Source of the DNA: JAAXGI01 sp965206975
GTDB lineage: Bacteria; Gemmatimonadota; Gemmatimonadetes; Longimicrobiales; Gaopeijiaceae
Assembly: GCA_965206975.1 (NCBI GenBank)
Contig: OZ242253.1
Location: 1,860,001 to 1,924,000, forward strand
Length of the DNA: 64,000 bases
Direction of reading: 5' to 3'
Below are positions 46,034 through 54,939 of this stretch, piece by piece. The stretch's first letter is position 1. Every line of letters starts with the position of its first letter. Made by a program: the position numbers and the translations under genes. The notes under the pieces are model-generated. The model was not told the DNA's origin. It saw only the letters and a program-made list of their open reading frames with translations, and did no database searches.

Positions 46034-46300
46034 ACCGCTGGAAAGGTGGACCGGTACCGGTAATGCAGCTATACGGAGAACAATCCCTTCGCCGGATCAA
46101 TCAGGAATCACTGGGTTGGTCAAGGGGTATGACGTTGCGACGGGCGAGGTCTTAGTGGGATATGAGCAGGCCGCTCCGTGGCTTGGTGGGGTGGTCGCCA
46201 CTCTTCGGTGGTCTGCTCTTCGGCGGTGACATTGACCGAAGGTTCAGGGCGAGTCCGAATAGGAACCGTCGGCGCTGCCGGAGAGGGTAAAGCCAGATTC
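46034..46300 (+). pseudogene. Decayed partial duplicate of the PQQ dehydrogenase 3' end
   Basis: Reads TGTGNAAIRRTIPSPDQSGI, TGLVKGYDVATGEVLVGYEQ and AAPWLGG, matching TGTGNAASRQTISSPDQTNL, AGMVKGYNVATGELLWEHKQ and AAPWLGG of the dehydrogenase at 47.3-49.1 kb. DNA similarity continues past a frameshift (ctcttcggcggtgacatt..cgaaggttcaggg) and then jumps to the sequence after the stop of the intact gene, so roughly 220 bases are deleted internally. Confidence 0.85.
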
Positions 46301-46369
46301 GTTTCTTCTCACTTCTAAGGTTCGGGGTCCTAGCCGAGGGTGTAGTCTCACTTTTTCGGGAGCCGACCG

Positions 46370-47077
46370 ATGATCCGTTTTTCCGCACGCTTCATCATGC
46401 GTCTTTTAGGGTCGATGGTTGTCTTCCTGTTGTTCCAAGTCCCGGCCCACGGTCAGCAGGAGGCTCGTCTCCAGGGCATCGTCGTTGACGCAGCCACACG
46501 TCAGCCTATCGGCTCTGCTACGGTCACCCTGGTTGGACAAGACTTGGCTGTGGAATTGGGGTGGCGTGGGACCTTCGCCTTTCCGGATGCTCCGATAGGG
46601 CTGGCCTCGGTTCGGGTGGATGCCCCGGGGCGCCCCAGCTTGACGCAGGAGGTGGAGGTCTTGCCTGAGACCGTCGTTTACCTACAGTTCATGGTCCCGG
46701 AAATCGACGCATTTATCTCCGAATTGTTTGTGCAAGGACCCCGTGAATTTGAAGGGAGGATCGAGAGTGCGGCGGACCTCGTTGCGAGGGAGGTGCCCGG
46801 CACCCTGAGTGCCGATTACGATTTGGGTCTTGAGAACAACCCCCCGGTGAAGCTTCGGGGGTCCAGCACCCTTGCCTCTTCCGGTGAGCCGCTCATCTTT
46901 CTCGATGGGATTAGGCTGGAAGGGATGGGGCGAGCACTGGAGACCCTCAGTCAGATCCCTGCCTCTGACGTGAGGGACGTGAGAGTGCTGCGGGGCCCGG
47001 CTGCTGCGTTTCTTTACCCTTTCGCGTCCCACGGTGCAATCCTAGTTGAAACGGGGGTAGACCGAGACCGAGAATGA
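46370..47077 (+). CDS. Orphan TonB-plug / carboxypeptidase-regulatory protein
   Basis: 235 residues, leader ending VPAHGQQ. Regulatory domain: LQGIVVDAATRQPIGSATVT, GWRGTFAFPDAPIG; plug-like C-terminal part: PVKLRGSSTLASSGEPLIFL, DGIRLEGMG, ASDVRDVRVLRGPAAAFLYP. It stops where a receptor would begin its barrel. The reading is clean to a normal stop, so it looks like a genuine short protein rather than a break. It may interact with TonB or with a SusC barrel. Related in design to the protein at 8.2-9.3 kb. Confidence 0.8.
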   Translation: MIRFSARFIMRLLGSMVVFLLFQVPAHGQQEARLQGIVVDAATRQPIGSATVTLVGQDLAVELGWRGTFAFPDAPIGLASVRVDAPGRPSLTQEVEVLPETVVYLQFMVPEIDAFISELFVQGPREFEGRIESAADLVAREVPGTLSADYDLGLENNPPVKLRGSSTLASSGEPLIFLDGIRLEGMGRALETLSQIPASDVRDVRVLRGPAAAFLYPFASHGAILVETGVDRDRE

Positions 47078-47328
47078 AGAGGATCGGGCTGATCCCTAGC
47101 GCGTGGGCTCACGAGTGACTCTCTCTATAGATAGCGAGGAAGGAGTCTGGGGCACCCACATCCCTTGGCGCCACCCGACGTCCGCGCCTTGGTGTCCGCG
47201 GCGACCCCTCGCAGGCGAGCTAGTCGAATCAGACGGAGTGCGGTCGATCTCTGAGGCGCTCCCGGCCTCTCGGGCAGCGTACCTCGGTCTAGACAGAGGC
47301 CTCAACGAGAATACACAGGAGAAGGAAG

Positions 47329-49086
47329 ATGGAACACTCGCGCTTGCTGCCTAGATGGGTGCTCCTTGTGTTGACGATGGGGGCGTTCAACGTGAACGCA
47401 CAGGTAAACGATTTCCAGCCAGTTACCGACGAGGTTCTACGCAATCCTTCCGACGCTGATTGGCTCCAGTGGCGGCGCACCTACGATGGTTGGGCATACA
47501 GCCCGCTCGACCAGATCAACCGCGAGAACGTCGGAAATCTACAGTTGGTGTGGTCCAGAGCGTTGAACGATGGAGGGGTAGAGCTCATCCCACTCGTACA
47601 TGACGGAGTCATGTACATTCCCCACCCAGGGGGCGTCATCGAGGCGGTGGACGCCACGACGGGTGATCTCATTTGGCAATACCGCCGCGAACCTCCGGAA
47701 ACCACCGGCCGTTTCGGAGGTGGTCGTACCACTCGAAACATCGCAATCTATGACGACAAGATCTTTTTCGCGGCGCCGGCCGATGGCTCTCTCATTGCCC
47801 TCGATGCCCGAACTGGAGCAGTGGTTTGGGAGACGGAGATAACGCAGCCGGAGGATAGGGCTCGTCACTCATCCGGCCCGATCGTGGTTCGTGGCAAGGT
47901 CCTCACCGGGCGAGCCTGTAGTGTCGGCGGTTCAGTGGAAGGCTGCTTTATTGCCGCTCACGATGCCGAAACAGGCGAGGAATTGTGGCGCAGGCATACC
48001 GCCGCCCGCCCCGGCGAGCCCGGTGGCGATACTTGGGGTGGTGCTCTTCTCGAAGAGCGGCAGCACGTATCGGTCTGGATGCCTGGCACCTACGATCCGG
48101 AGCTCGACCTGGTATACTGGGGCACCGGGGTTCCCGGCCCGTATCCTGCGATAGCGCGCGGCTTCGGTGGAGAATATCAAGGAGATCTTCTGTATTCCAA
48201 CTCTACACTGGCGTTGAACTCGGAAACAGGTGAAATCGTCTGGTATTATCAGCATCTGCCGGGGGACGATCTGGATATGGACCACGTCCATGAGAGAATC
48301 CTAGTAGATACTACTTTTGAGCCTTCGGATGAGCTCGAGTGGTACAATCCCGCCGTTGCGGGTGAAGAGCGAAAGGTGCTGTGGGCTGCTGGAAAGGCGG
48401 GTATCCAGTTTGTGCTTGATCGTGAAACCGGGGAGTTCCTGTGGGCACGACCGATGCTTCACCAGAACGTAGTACTCGACATCGATGATACCGGTCGTGT
48501 CATGAAAGACGCGAACCTTATCCACAAGGAGTTCGGGGACGTTTTGGTCGCAGGCCCCAGGGCCGGGAAGGACTGGTGGTATGGAACCTATAGCCCGCTC
48601 ACCAACGCGGTGTATCAGCCGCTTCTCAACGCGTGGGTTCGGCAGACAAGTCTCGAGTTTACCGGGACTGGTAATGCGGCGTCCCGGCAAACGATCTCCT
48701 CACCCGATCAGACAAACCTCGCTGGAATGGTCAAGGGGTATAACGTTGCGACCGGCGAGCTCCTTTGGGAACACAAGCAGGCTGCTCCATGGCTCGGTGG
48801 GCTGGTCTCCACTGGCGGTGGTCTGCTCTTCGGCGGTGATATGAATCGAAGATTCAGGGCGCTAGATCAAGAGACCGGAGAGGTGCTGTGGGAGTCCATT
48901 CTTAACAGCAGGGTCACGGGCGGAGCTATCAGTTATGGCGTTGATGGCCGGCAGTACATCGCGGTCGCGTCGGGCGGAAACACAAACGGCTCGTACGAGC
49001 GCTTCGACCTTACGCCCGATGTGCGTCTGGAGGCGCCGACGGGCAGCAACACCATATTCGTCTTTGCCTTGCCCGGGTCCGAGTAG
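47329..49086 (+). CDS. PQQ-dependent dehydrogenase (quinoprotein)
   Basis: 585 residues, leader ending NVNAQ. Eight-bladed propeller with W-motifs: WLQWRRTYDGWAYSPLDQIN, VGNLQLVWSRALND, ALDARTGAVVWETEI, DAETGEELWRRH, NSETGEIVWYYQHLPGDDLD and ATGELLWEHKQAAPWLGGLV. This is the soluble or periplasmic quinoprotein alcohol-dehydrogenase type. The adjacent-cysteine pair of methanol/ethanol dehydrogenases is not seen; two cysteines lie apart in RACSVGGSVEGC. Oxidises an alcohol or aldehyde and passes electrons to a cytochrome. No cytochrome domain or dedicated cytochrome partner is next to it. Confidence 0.9.
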   Translation: MEHSRLLPRWVLLVLTMGAFNVNAQVNDFQPVTDEVLRNPSDADWLQWRRTYDGWAYSPLDQINRENVGNLQLVWSRALNDGGVELIPLVHDGVMYIPHPGGVIEAVDATTGDLIWQYRREPPETTGRFGGGRTTRNIAIYDDKIFFAAPADGSLIALDARTGAVVWETEITQPEDRARHSSGPIVVRGKVLTGRACSVGGSVEGCFIAAHDAETGEELWRRHTAARPGEPGGDTWGGALLEERQHVSVWMPGTYDPELDLVYWGTGVPGPYPAIARGFGGEYQGDLLYSNSTLALNSETGEIVWYYQHLPGDDLDMDHVHERILVDTTFEPSDELEWYNPAVAGEERKVLWAAGKAGIQFVLDRETGEFLWARPMLHQNVVLDIDDTGRVMKDANLIHKEFGDVLVAGPRAGKDWWYGTYSPLTNAVYQPLLNAWVRQTSLEFTGTGNAASRQTISSPDQTNLAGMVKGYNVATGELLWEHKQAAPWLGGLVSTGGGLLFGGDMNRRFRALDQETGEVLWESILNSRVTGGAISYGVDGRQYIAVASGGNTNGSYERFDLTPDVRLEAPTGSNTIFVFALPGSE

Positions 49087-49281
49087 GAACCTTCGCTACT
49101 GCCGGAAGACGGGGAAGCAAGATTGCTTCACACCTTGCGCGAGAGTGTCGGGGGATGGCCGTAACGGAATTTGGCGGATAGTATTACTGAGGGGATTTCT
49201 TATCTTTCCTCCCCGTGAGGAGATGCCCAGGGCTGGAGACGGGCGCTTCTGGAGGACCCAATACACGATACGGGAGCAACA

Positions 49282-50904
49282 ATGCAGAAGCTCAAGGTTG
49301 GTCGCGGTCTCGGACCTCATGACACAGCCGCTACCTTCACCGCCGCCCCGACACGCGGTCTGGCTCTAGAGTCCGGGGGGAGTACGCCTCCCCGGCAGCT
49401 CAAGTATTTCATGGACGGCGCTTGGCACGAATCCAAAACTGACAGGTACCTGGCGGTGATGAATCCCAGTACCGGCGAGTTGATGGCGGAAGCGCCGAGC
49501 TGCACGCTCGAGGAAGTGAATGCGGCGGTCGAGTGCGCAGACGCTGCTTTTCCCGCCTGGCGCGACACGCCGATCACGCGGCGTGTGCAGGTCATGTTCA
49601 GGTACAAAGCGATCCTCGAGCAGCATGTGGAGGAACTCGCCCTCCTCCTATCGACGGAGATGGGAAAGACACTGGGCGAAGCACGGGGCGATGTGGCCAA
49701 GGCGATCGAGGTGGTCGAGCTGGCCTGCGCGGTACCCGTGACCATGCAGGGTCGTAGCATGATGAACGTCTCCACCGGCTATGATACCGTTAGCTATCGA
49801 GAGCCTCTCGGCGTCTTCGTGGGAATCGCGCCGTTCAATTTTCCGGCCATGATCCCGATGGGCTGGATGATCCCGCTTGCCATCACCACGGGAAACACCT
49901 ACGTGCTCAAGGCGGCGAGCTACGTGCCGCAGACTGCCATGCGCATGACGGAGTTACTCATGGAGGCCGGCCTACCGAGTGGCGTGGTCAACCTTGTGAC
50001 TGCCTCGCGCCACGAGTCGGAGCCCCTTCTCAAGCACCCCAAGGTGAGGGGCGTATCGTTCGTCGGCTCCAAGAAGGTCGGCCTGCACGTCTACAGGACG
50101 GCTGCTGCTGAAGGCAAGCGTGTTCAGTCACTCACCGAGGCAAAGAACCATGCCTTGGTGCTGAGAGACGCCCCGGTTCTGGCCACTGCGAAACGCATAA
50201 TCAACTCGGCGTTTGGCTGTGCTGGCGAGCGGTGTATGGCGCTTCCAGCCATCTGCGTAGAGGAGACGATCGCCGACGAGCTGGTTGCCACTATCGTCGA
50301 TCTGTCGAAGCAGCTGGAGATGGGTCCAGCCTGGGAGCCCACCACGGAACTAGGCCCAATGGTCACAGACGAGCTTCGTCAGTCAGTGTGCGGCTGGATC
50401 GAAAAGGGTATCGAGGAGGGGGCGAGCCTCGTACTCGACGGCCGCGATGCTACGACCGTGCCGGGCTATGAGGGCGGGTTCTACCTAGGGCCGACAGTCT
50501 TCGACCACGTCTCGTCTGAAATGAGGATCGGCATCGATGAGATCTTCGGACCGGTTCTCTCCATCAAGCGCGTGAAGAACTTCGAGGAAGGGTTGCAAGA
50601 GATGAACTCGAGCGAGTTCGCCAATGGATCTTCAATCTTCACGCTCAATGGTGGCTTCGCCCGTGAGTTCGCCCGGCGCACGGATGGAGGGATGGTTGGA
50701 ATCAACGTCGGCATCCCGGTTCCGATGTCGGCCTTCCCGTTCTCCGGCCATAAGAACAGTTTTTATGGCGACCTTCACATGATGGGCACTGACGGTGTCG
50801 CCTTCTACACCGAGACCAAGGCGGTCACTAGCCACTGGTTTGATGAGAAAGCGTTGAAAGGGGCAAAAGTTGGTACCTGGGAAGGGACCATTTTGCGGGG
50901 CTAG
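49282..50904 (+). CDS. mmsA: CoA-acylating methylmalonate-semialdehyde dehydrogenase
   Basis: Converts methylmalonate or malonate semialdehyde to propionyl- or acetyl-CoA. 540 residues, about 40 longer than usual at the N-terminus; the ATG at 49282 has gggagc upstream, but an internal start at 49411 (MDGAWHES) would give the normal length. Aldehyde-dehydrogenase motifs: AIEVVELACAVP, PLGVFVGIAPFNFPAMIPMG, catalytic Cys in FGCAGERCMA (about residue 317) and FGPVLSIKRV. The C-terminal GHKNSFYGDLHMMGTDGVAF is characteristic of MmsA. Last gene before the insertion-sequence region; ends with a strong terminator. Confidence 0.93.
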   Translation: MQKLKVGRGLGPHDTAATFTAAPTRGLALESGGSTPPRQLKYFMDGAWHESKTDRYLAVMNPSTGELMAEAPSCTLEEVNAAVECADAAFPAWRDTPITRRVQVMFRYKAILEQHVEELALLLSTEMGKTLGEARGDVAKAIEVVELACAVPVTMQGRSMMNVSTGYDTVSYREPLGVFVGIAPFNFPAMIPMGWMIPLAITTGNTYVLKAASYVPQTAMRMTELLMEAGLPSGVVNLVTASRHESEPLLKHPKVRGVSFVGSKKVGLHVYRTAAAEGKRVQSLTEAKNHALVLRDAPVLATAKRIINSAFGCAGERCMALPAICVEETIADELVATIVDLSKQLEMGPAWEPTTELGPMVTDELRQSVCGWIEKGIEEGASLVLDGRDATTVPGYEGGFYLGPTVFDHVSSEMRIGIDEIFGPVLSIKRVKNFEEGLQEMNSSEFANGSSIFTLNGGFAREFARRTDGGMVGINVGIPVPMSAFPFSGHKNSFYGDLHMMGTDGVAFYTETKAVTSHWFDEKALKGAKVGTWEGTILRG

Positions 50905-50973
50905 CAGATGGCAGCGTCTATGCCTACCGTTGAGAGCGGCCCGGCGATGTCTTCTTCCAACGGCGCAGCGAGA

Positions 50974-51016
50974 AAGCCCAGCCACGGGTGCCGGTTCCCC
51001 GTGGCTGGGCTTTTTT
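50974..51016 (+). terminator. Rho-independent terminator of mmsA
   Basis: Stem agcccagccacggg / cccgtggctgggct with a short loop (tgccggttc), followed by tttttt. The strongest terminator in the window. Confidence 0.93.
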
Positions 51017-51071
51017 GGGTCAAGTCCTGATCCGTGTGCAAAAGCGAAGAGGAAGCTCCTCGATGCTTGGG

Positions 51072-51430
51072 TTAGGCTGCGTTGGCGACCTCCTTGGGCT
51101 GGAGGAGTGAGAGGTCCAGATAACGGCGCTGGCTCCAGGCCTCGGTAGTTCTCAGGGCAACCGCTGTGATGAGGCGGAGCGCACTGGTTCGGTCGGGGAA
51201 GGCAGTGGCGCTCCGGATCCGGCGCTTGATCTCGGCGTGCAGGCGCTCCAGCCCGTTGGTGGTGCGTAGCTTGGCCCAGTGGGGTTCAGGGAACACGTAG
51301 AAGTGGGCCCCCCGGGCGGTGAAGCCCCGCTCGAGCACGTTCATCGCCTCGGGGAGTTCCTTGTGCCAACGCGCTGTGATCTCGGCCAGGCGCTTCTTCG
51401 CCTCAGCCAGCCCGTGAACCGGCCCCGGTT
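51072..51430 (-). pseudogene. IS256-type transposase (copy B), C-terminal part
   Basis: Reads VHGLAEAKKRLAEITARWHK, MNVLERGFTARGAHFYVFPE, LRTTNGLERLHAEIKRRIRS: C-terminal half of a Mutator/IS256-type transposase, a different subfamily from the one at 59 kb. The N-terminal part lies at 54170-54808. The two are separated by an IS3-like element that itself contains an IS1111-type element. Confidence 0.88.
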
Positions 51431-51453
51431 ACCTGGACAATAGGGCGGCGTAA

Positions 51454-51787
51454 TCATGCCGCCTTACGGGTGAGCTGCTTGCGGGCCTGGACCGGGGTCC
51501 GGTAGCCGTGCCGCTCTAAGAGCCACCCGTGGTTGTAGCATTCGATGAACTGGCCGATCTCGTGTCTGGCCTCCTCAAGGCTCTCGAAGTCATGGAGGTA
51601 CAGGCACTCCTCTTTGAGCGTGCGGATGAAGCGCTCGGCGACACCGTTGCACTCCGGCTCCCCCACATAGGCCGCGGTCGAACGGATCCCGAGCCATCGG
51701 AGCTCGCCCTGGAACTGGTGGGCCGTGTATTGCGGGCCCCAGTGTCATGGCGTAGCCCGAGTCCGAGCGCGATCCTGGGCGCGTAGC
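51454..51787 (-). pseudogene. IS3-like OrfB, 3' part
   Basis: Contains RIALGLGLRHD, then with a one-base shift WGPQYTAHQFQGELRWLGIR, then GEPECNGVAERFIRTLKEEC and the end ARKQLTRKAA. Integrase core second Asp and Glu (ECNGVAERF) are visible. The 5' part is at 53165-53727. So OrfB was split by the IS1111-type element at 51.79-53.18 kb and also has its own frameshift near 51745. Confidence 0.85.
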
Positions 51788-51875
51788 CGATGGAGTGGAC
51801 GCCCCCTCCCGACGGCATCGCAATGTGCCAAGATGGCGCTGAGCACTTCTGACCATCTGAGGGAGGAGGCATCCA

Positions 51876-52898
51876 ATGGAAGAGGTTAGCATCATCGGGA
51901 TCGATCTGGCAAAGCAGAGCTTTCATCTACACGGGGCGAGAGCGGACGGGTCGGTGGCGTACCGGAAGAGGCTGAGCCGGGGGAAGGTGCTGAGTTTTCT
52001 CGCCTCGCAGCCCCGTTGTGTGGTGGCGATGGAGGCCTGTGGCAGTGCGCACTACTGGGGCCGGGAGATCATGACGCTCGGCCACGAGGTGAGGCTGGTT
52101 CCGCCGATCTACGTGAAGCCGTTCGTCAAGAGGCACAAGAATGACGCGGCCGACGCGGAGGCGATCTCGGAAGCGGCGCAGCGTCCGACCATGCACTTCG
52201 TGGCGGTCAAGACAGAAGAGCAGCAGGCGCGGGGGATGCTCTTTCGCACGCGAGACCTTCTGGTGCGTCAGCGGACCCAGTCGATCAATGCGCTTCGGGG
52301 TCACCTGGCGGAGTTCGGCGTCGTGGCTCCGCAGGGCACCGCCCAGCTCAGGCGGCTGACCGGGGTGCTTGAGGATCCGGACTCCCCCCTGCCGGAGCCG
52401 GTCCTCGAGCTGGGCAGGCTACTGCTCGAGCGGATCGATGAGCTCGATGAGAAGATCGACGGACTGGACAGGAAGCTCCGGGCGTGCGCACGGCAGGACG
52501 AAGAGACGGCGCGGCTGATGACGATCCCGGGAATCGGACCGATCACCGCGCTGGCCCTCGAGGCCTTCGCGCCACCGATGGAGAGCTTCCGGCGCGGGCG
52601 CGACTTCTCGGCTTGGCTCGGCCTGGTGCCGCGGCAACACACGACCGGAGGCAAGCCAAGGCTGGGCAGGATATCGAAGATGGGCCAGCGCGATCTCAGG
52701 CGACTCTTGATCACGGGCGCCATGTCGGTCGTCAATTCCGCGGTCCGACACGGCAAGACGACCGATCCCTGGCTGGCCAGGATGTTGGCGCGCAAGCCGA
52801 GGATGCTGGTCGCGGTGGCGCTGGCCAACAGGACGGCGCGCATCGTTTGGGCGCTGACGACGCAGAAGGAGATCTACCGGGCTCACGCCGCCGCCTGA
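51876..52898 (+). CDS. IS1111-type transposase, copy 1
   Basis: 340 residues. N-terminal RuvC-like DEDD domain: IGIDLAKQSFHLHG (Asp), VVAMEACGSAHYWG (Glu), VKRHKNDAADAEAISEAAQR (Asp pair). C-terminal domain: TIPGIGPITALALEAF helix-hairpin-helix, then FSAWLGLVPRQHTTGGKPRL and GQRDLRRLLITGAMSVVNSA with the Ser/Gly-rich region thought to hold the catalytic serine in this family. ATG preceded by gagggaggagg. All parts are present, so probably active. Confidence 0.95.
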   Translation: MEEVSIIGIDLAKQSFHLHGARADGSVAYRKRLSRGKVLSFLASQPRCVVAMEACGSAHYWGREIMTLGHEVRLVPPIYVKPFVKRHKNDAADAEAISEAAQRPTMHFVAVKTEEQQARGMLFRTRDLLVRQRTQSINALRGHLAEFGVVAPQGTAQLRRLTGVLEDPDSPLPEPVLELGRLLLERIDELDEKIDGLDRKLRACARQDEETARLMTIPGIGPITALALEAFAPPMESFRRGRDFSAWLGLVPRQHTTGGKPRLGRISKMGQRDLRRLLITGAMSVVNSAVRHGKTTDPWLARMLARKPRMLVAVALANRTARIVWALTTQKEIYRAHAAA

Positions 52899-52904
52899 CA
52901 GCGG

Positions 52905-53170
52905 ACGGCAAACGGGTGGAGAAGCTTGTCGGGAGATGTGGGCAGGACGACGAACGGGTAGGGGCAAACGGTCAATGAGACGGGATCGGGAAAACCAGGG
53001 TATGTGTGAAGGCTTTCAAGCCTGCGAGGCCGATTTGGACCCGGTCCGCGTATCTCCATATGGGCCAGCAGCCTCGGACACCACAGGCTGCACCAACAGG
53101 CCGGATAGACGACAGCACCTGACCACATGCATCCAGCCGTTCGAAGAAATGCTTGCGTTATCGGGGGCGT
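52905..53170 (+). ncRNA. Candidate guide (bridge/seekRNA-type) RNA of IS1111-type copy 1
   Basis: Noncoding 3' segment. Hairpin A: aggct-ttca-agcct at 53010-53023. Hairpin B: gcagcct, a 10-base loop (53075-53084), aggctgc, at 53068-53091. In the diverged copy 2, hairpin A has a compensating G-C to A-T change and hairpin B keeps pairing by G-U while the loop sequence is replaced. IS1111/IS110 elements are known to encode RNAs here that pair with target and donor DNA. The exact ends are not determinable by eye. Confidence 0.6.
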
Positions 53171-53727
53171 CCATAGACGGCCATGTGGGTCCGCACGCCC
53201 TGGCGGACTGGCTCGAGGGCTGCCCAGCGGTCTCCCTTCCTGGCCACATGCCATCCCACGACGTCGCCGACGCAGTGATCGAGGGCCACGAAGAACCAGC
53301 ACCAGCCGTCCGCCTTCGTGTAGAACCGTGTCGCATCGGTGCCCCACAGCTCGTTGGGCGCATCCGTCGTGATCCGGCCGCTGTGGCTCCGGTCTCCTCG
53401 TGGATGCCCGCGGCGCACCGGCGCCAGCAGCCCGTGCTCCCGCATCAGCCTCAGCACGCGGTTCTTGCCCACACGGATCCCTCTCGGCCTCAGACGAGCT
53501 CTCACCTTCCTGTGCCCCTCGCCCAGGAAGTCGCTCTCCCGAAGAACCCCTCGGATCTCACTCACCAACTCCTCGTCCGTGATCTCCGTCTTCGGACCCC
53601 GCTTGCGTGGCTCCCCAACCTCAGAGCCCAGCCCTCGAGCCCGCATCGCGTAGACCGTCGAACGTGCCACCCGCCACACCTCGCAGACCATCGTCAGCGG
53701 GTAGCGTCGTCCCGTCCCCGGACTCAC
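53165..53727 (-). pseudogene. IS3-like OrfB, 5' part
   Basis: GTG start at 53727 overlaps the OrfA stop. HTH-21 region YAMRARGLGSEVGEPRKRGP, LGEGHRKVRARLRPRGIRVG, and integrase start NELWGTDATRFYTKADGWCW with the first Asp. It ends at GVRTHMAVYG where IS1111-type copy 1 is inserted; the rest is at 51454-51787. Confidence 0.87.
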
Positions 53728-54092
53728 TCGCTCCCGCGCCTCAAGAGCTTCCTCAGCTCCTCCCCGTGCCCCCTTTTTTCCAAGAGCTCTGTCGCCAGCT
53801 CCATTCGCATCGTCAGCTCACCCAACTTCGCCCGCGTACGCATCAGCTCCCGCTCCGCCGGATCACCCCTCCGGCTCTTCAGCCCCTGCTGGCCTCGCTC
53901 CAGGAACACTCGGCGCCACTCTTCCAGATCCACCGGCGAAACCTGAAGCTCCCGGCTCACTTCCCCCAAGTCTTCTCCCCGAAGCAGCCGCAGCACCACC
54001 TCCACCTTCCGCCGCGTACTCCATCGCTCCGGTACCTCCTCTCTTCCTGTGCGACCTCCGGTCGCTTCGGACTCCCCAGCCTTTGAAAGCAT
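53724..54092 (-). CDS. IS3-like OrfA
   Basis: About 122 residues from ATG 54092. REEVPERWSTRRKVEVVLRL, LRGEDLGEVSRELQVSPVDL (HTH) and a helical tail. Stop overlaps OrfB start (tga/gtg). IS end at about 54147-54165 (tggacagtagattggc, agcgcacccgattt). Intact but useless without OrfB. Confidence 0.85.
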   Translation of the reverse strand: MLSKAGESEATGGRTGREEVPERWSTRRKVEVVLRLLRGEDLGEVSRELQVSPVDLEEWRRVFLERGQQGLKSRRGDPAERELMRTRAKLGELTMRMELATELLEKRGHGEELRKLLRRGSE

Positions 54093-54169
54093 GCACAACC
54101 TCCCGTTTCTCTGGACCCCTCCTCCTTGCCAATCTACTGTCCACAAAAATCGGGTGCGCTAAACCCGGA

Positions 54170-54808
54170 CGCCCGGAAGACGGCAGCAACCTCGCGTGCC
54201 ACAGGGTTGCGCAGGCGATGCGGGACCTTGGCCAGCACGTTGCGCTGCAGGTGCACGGTACAGCGCTGGCGGCCAGCGTCGGGCAGGAAGCGGCGTACCT
54301 CAGCGGCCAAGCCCGCGTGCTCGTCCGCGATCACGAGCTCGACGCCGCTGAGGCCTCGCTCCAAGAGTTGCTTGAGGGGCTCCGAGCAGCTGTCCTGCAA
54401 CTCCTCAGCGCCCAGCGTGATGCCCAGGAGCCGGCGGCGGCCGTCCGGGCCCACCGCGTAGGCCACGAGCGCGCTCACGTTCTCGACGTTCCTGGCCCAG
54501 CGGGCATCCAGGAACGTCGCGTCCACGTACAGGTAGGGGTGGGCTCCCTCGATGGGTGCGCTCCTGAGCGCTTCTGCGTCCTGGTCGAGCCGCTTCGCGA
54601 CCCGGCTCACCCTCGAGCGCCCCACTCGCTCCCCCATGAGTGCCTCGGTCACGTCGCCCATCTTGCGCTGTGACACGCCGCTCACGTAGGCCTCCACCAT
54701 CATCTCGTCCAGCTCTTCGGTCCTGCGCTGGTAGCGGCCCATCACGTCGGCGGGCGAGCCGCCTTCCCGGCTGCGCGGGACCGTTGCTGATTCCGACATG
54801 TCGATCAC
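54170..54808 (-). pseudogene. IS256-type transposase (copy B), N-terminal part
   Basis: ATG 54808. Reads MGRYQRRTEELDEMMVEAYV, MGERVGRSRVSRVAKRLDQD, YLYVDATFLDARWARNVENV (first Asp), GLSGVELVIADEHAGLAAEV (second Asp). Stops at VAREVAAVFRASG where IS3-like terminal sequence begins. The remaining part is at 51072-51430. The reading frame would not simply resume after removing the IS3-like element, so there is an extra indel. Confidence 0.87.
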
Positions 54809-54939
54809 GGATTCCGATCCATGTCGATCACCCTGAAGTGAGCGAGTAGCAGCGCTGGAGAACCTACGGTAGCGACCCCTTCTTCCCTCCTCGCAGAGGT
54901 CCCTCGAGAGGAGGAAGACGGTGACGCAGAAGAGACATC

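Larger units (their letters stand above)
51789..53179 (+). mobile_element. Complete IS1111-type (IS110 family) element, copy 1
   Basis: Subterminal 11-bp inverted repeats tggacgccccc (51796-51806) and gggggcgtcca (53163-53173), each with a few extra bases outside (gatggag on the left, tagacg on the right). One transposase gene is followed by about 265 noncoding bases. This is the IS1111 group layout. Inserted into an IS3-like OrfB. Apparently identical to copy 3 at 63.1-64 kb wherever both are visible. Confidence 0.9.
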
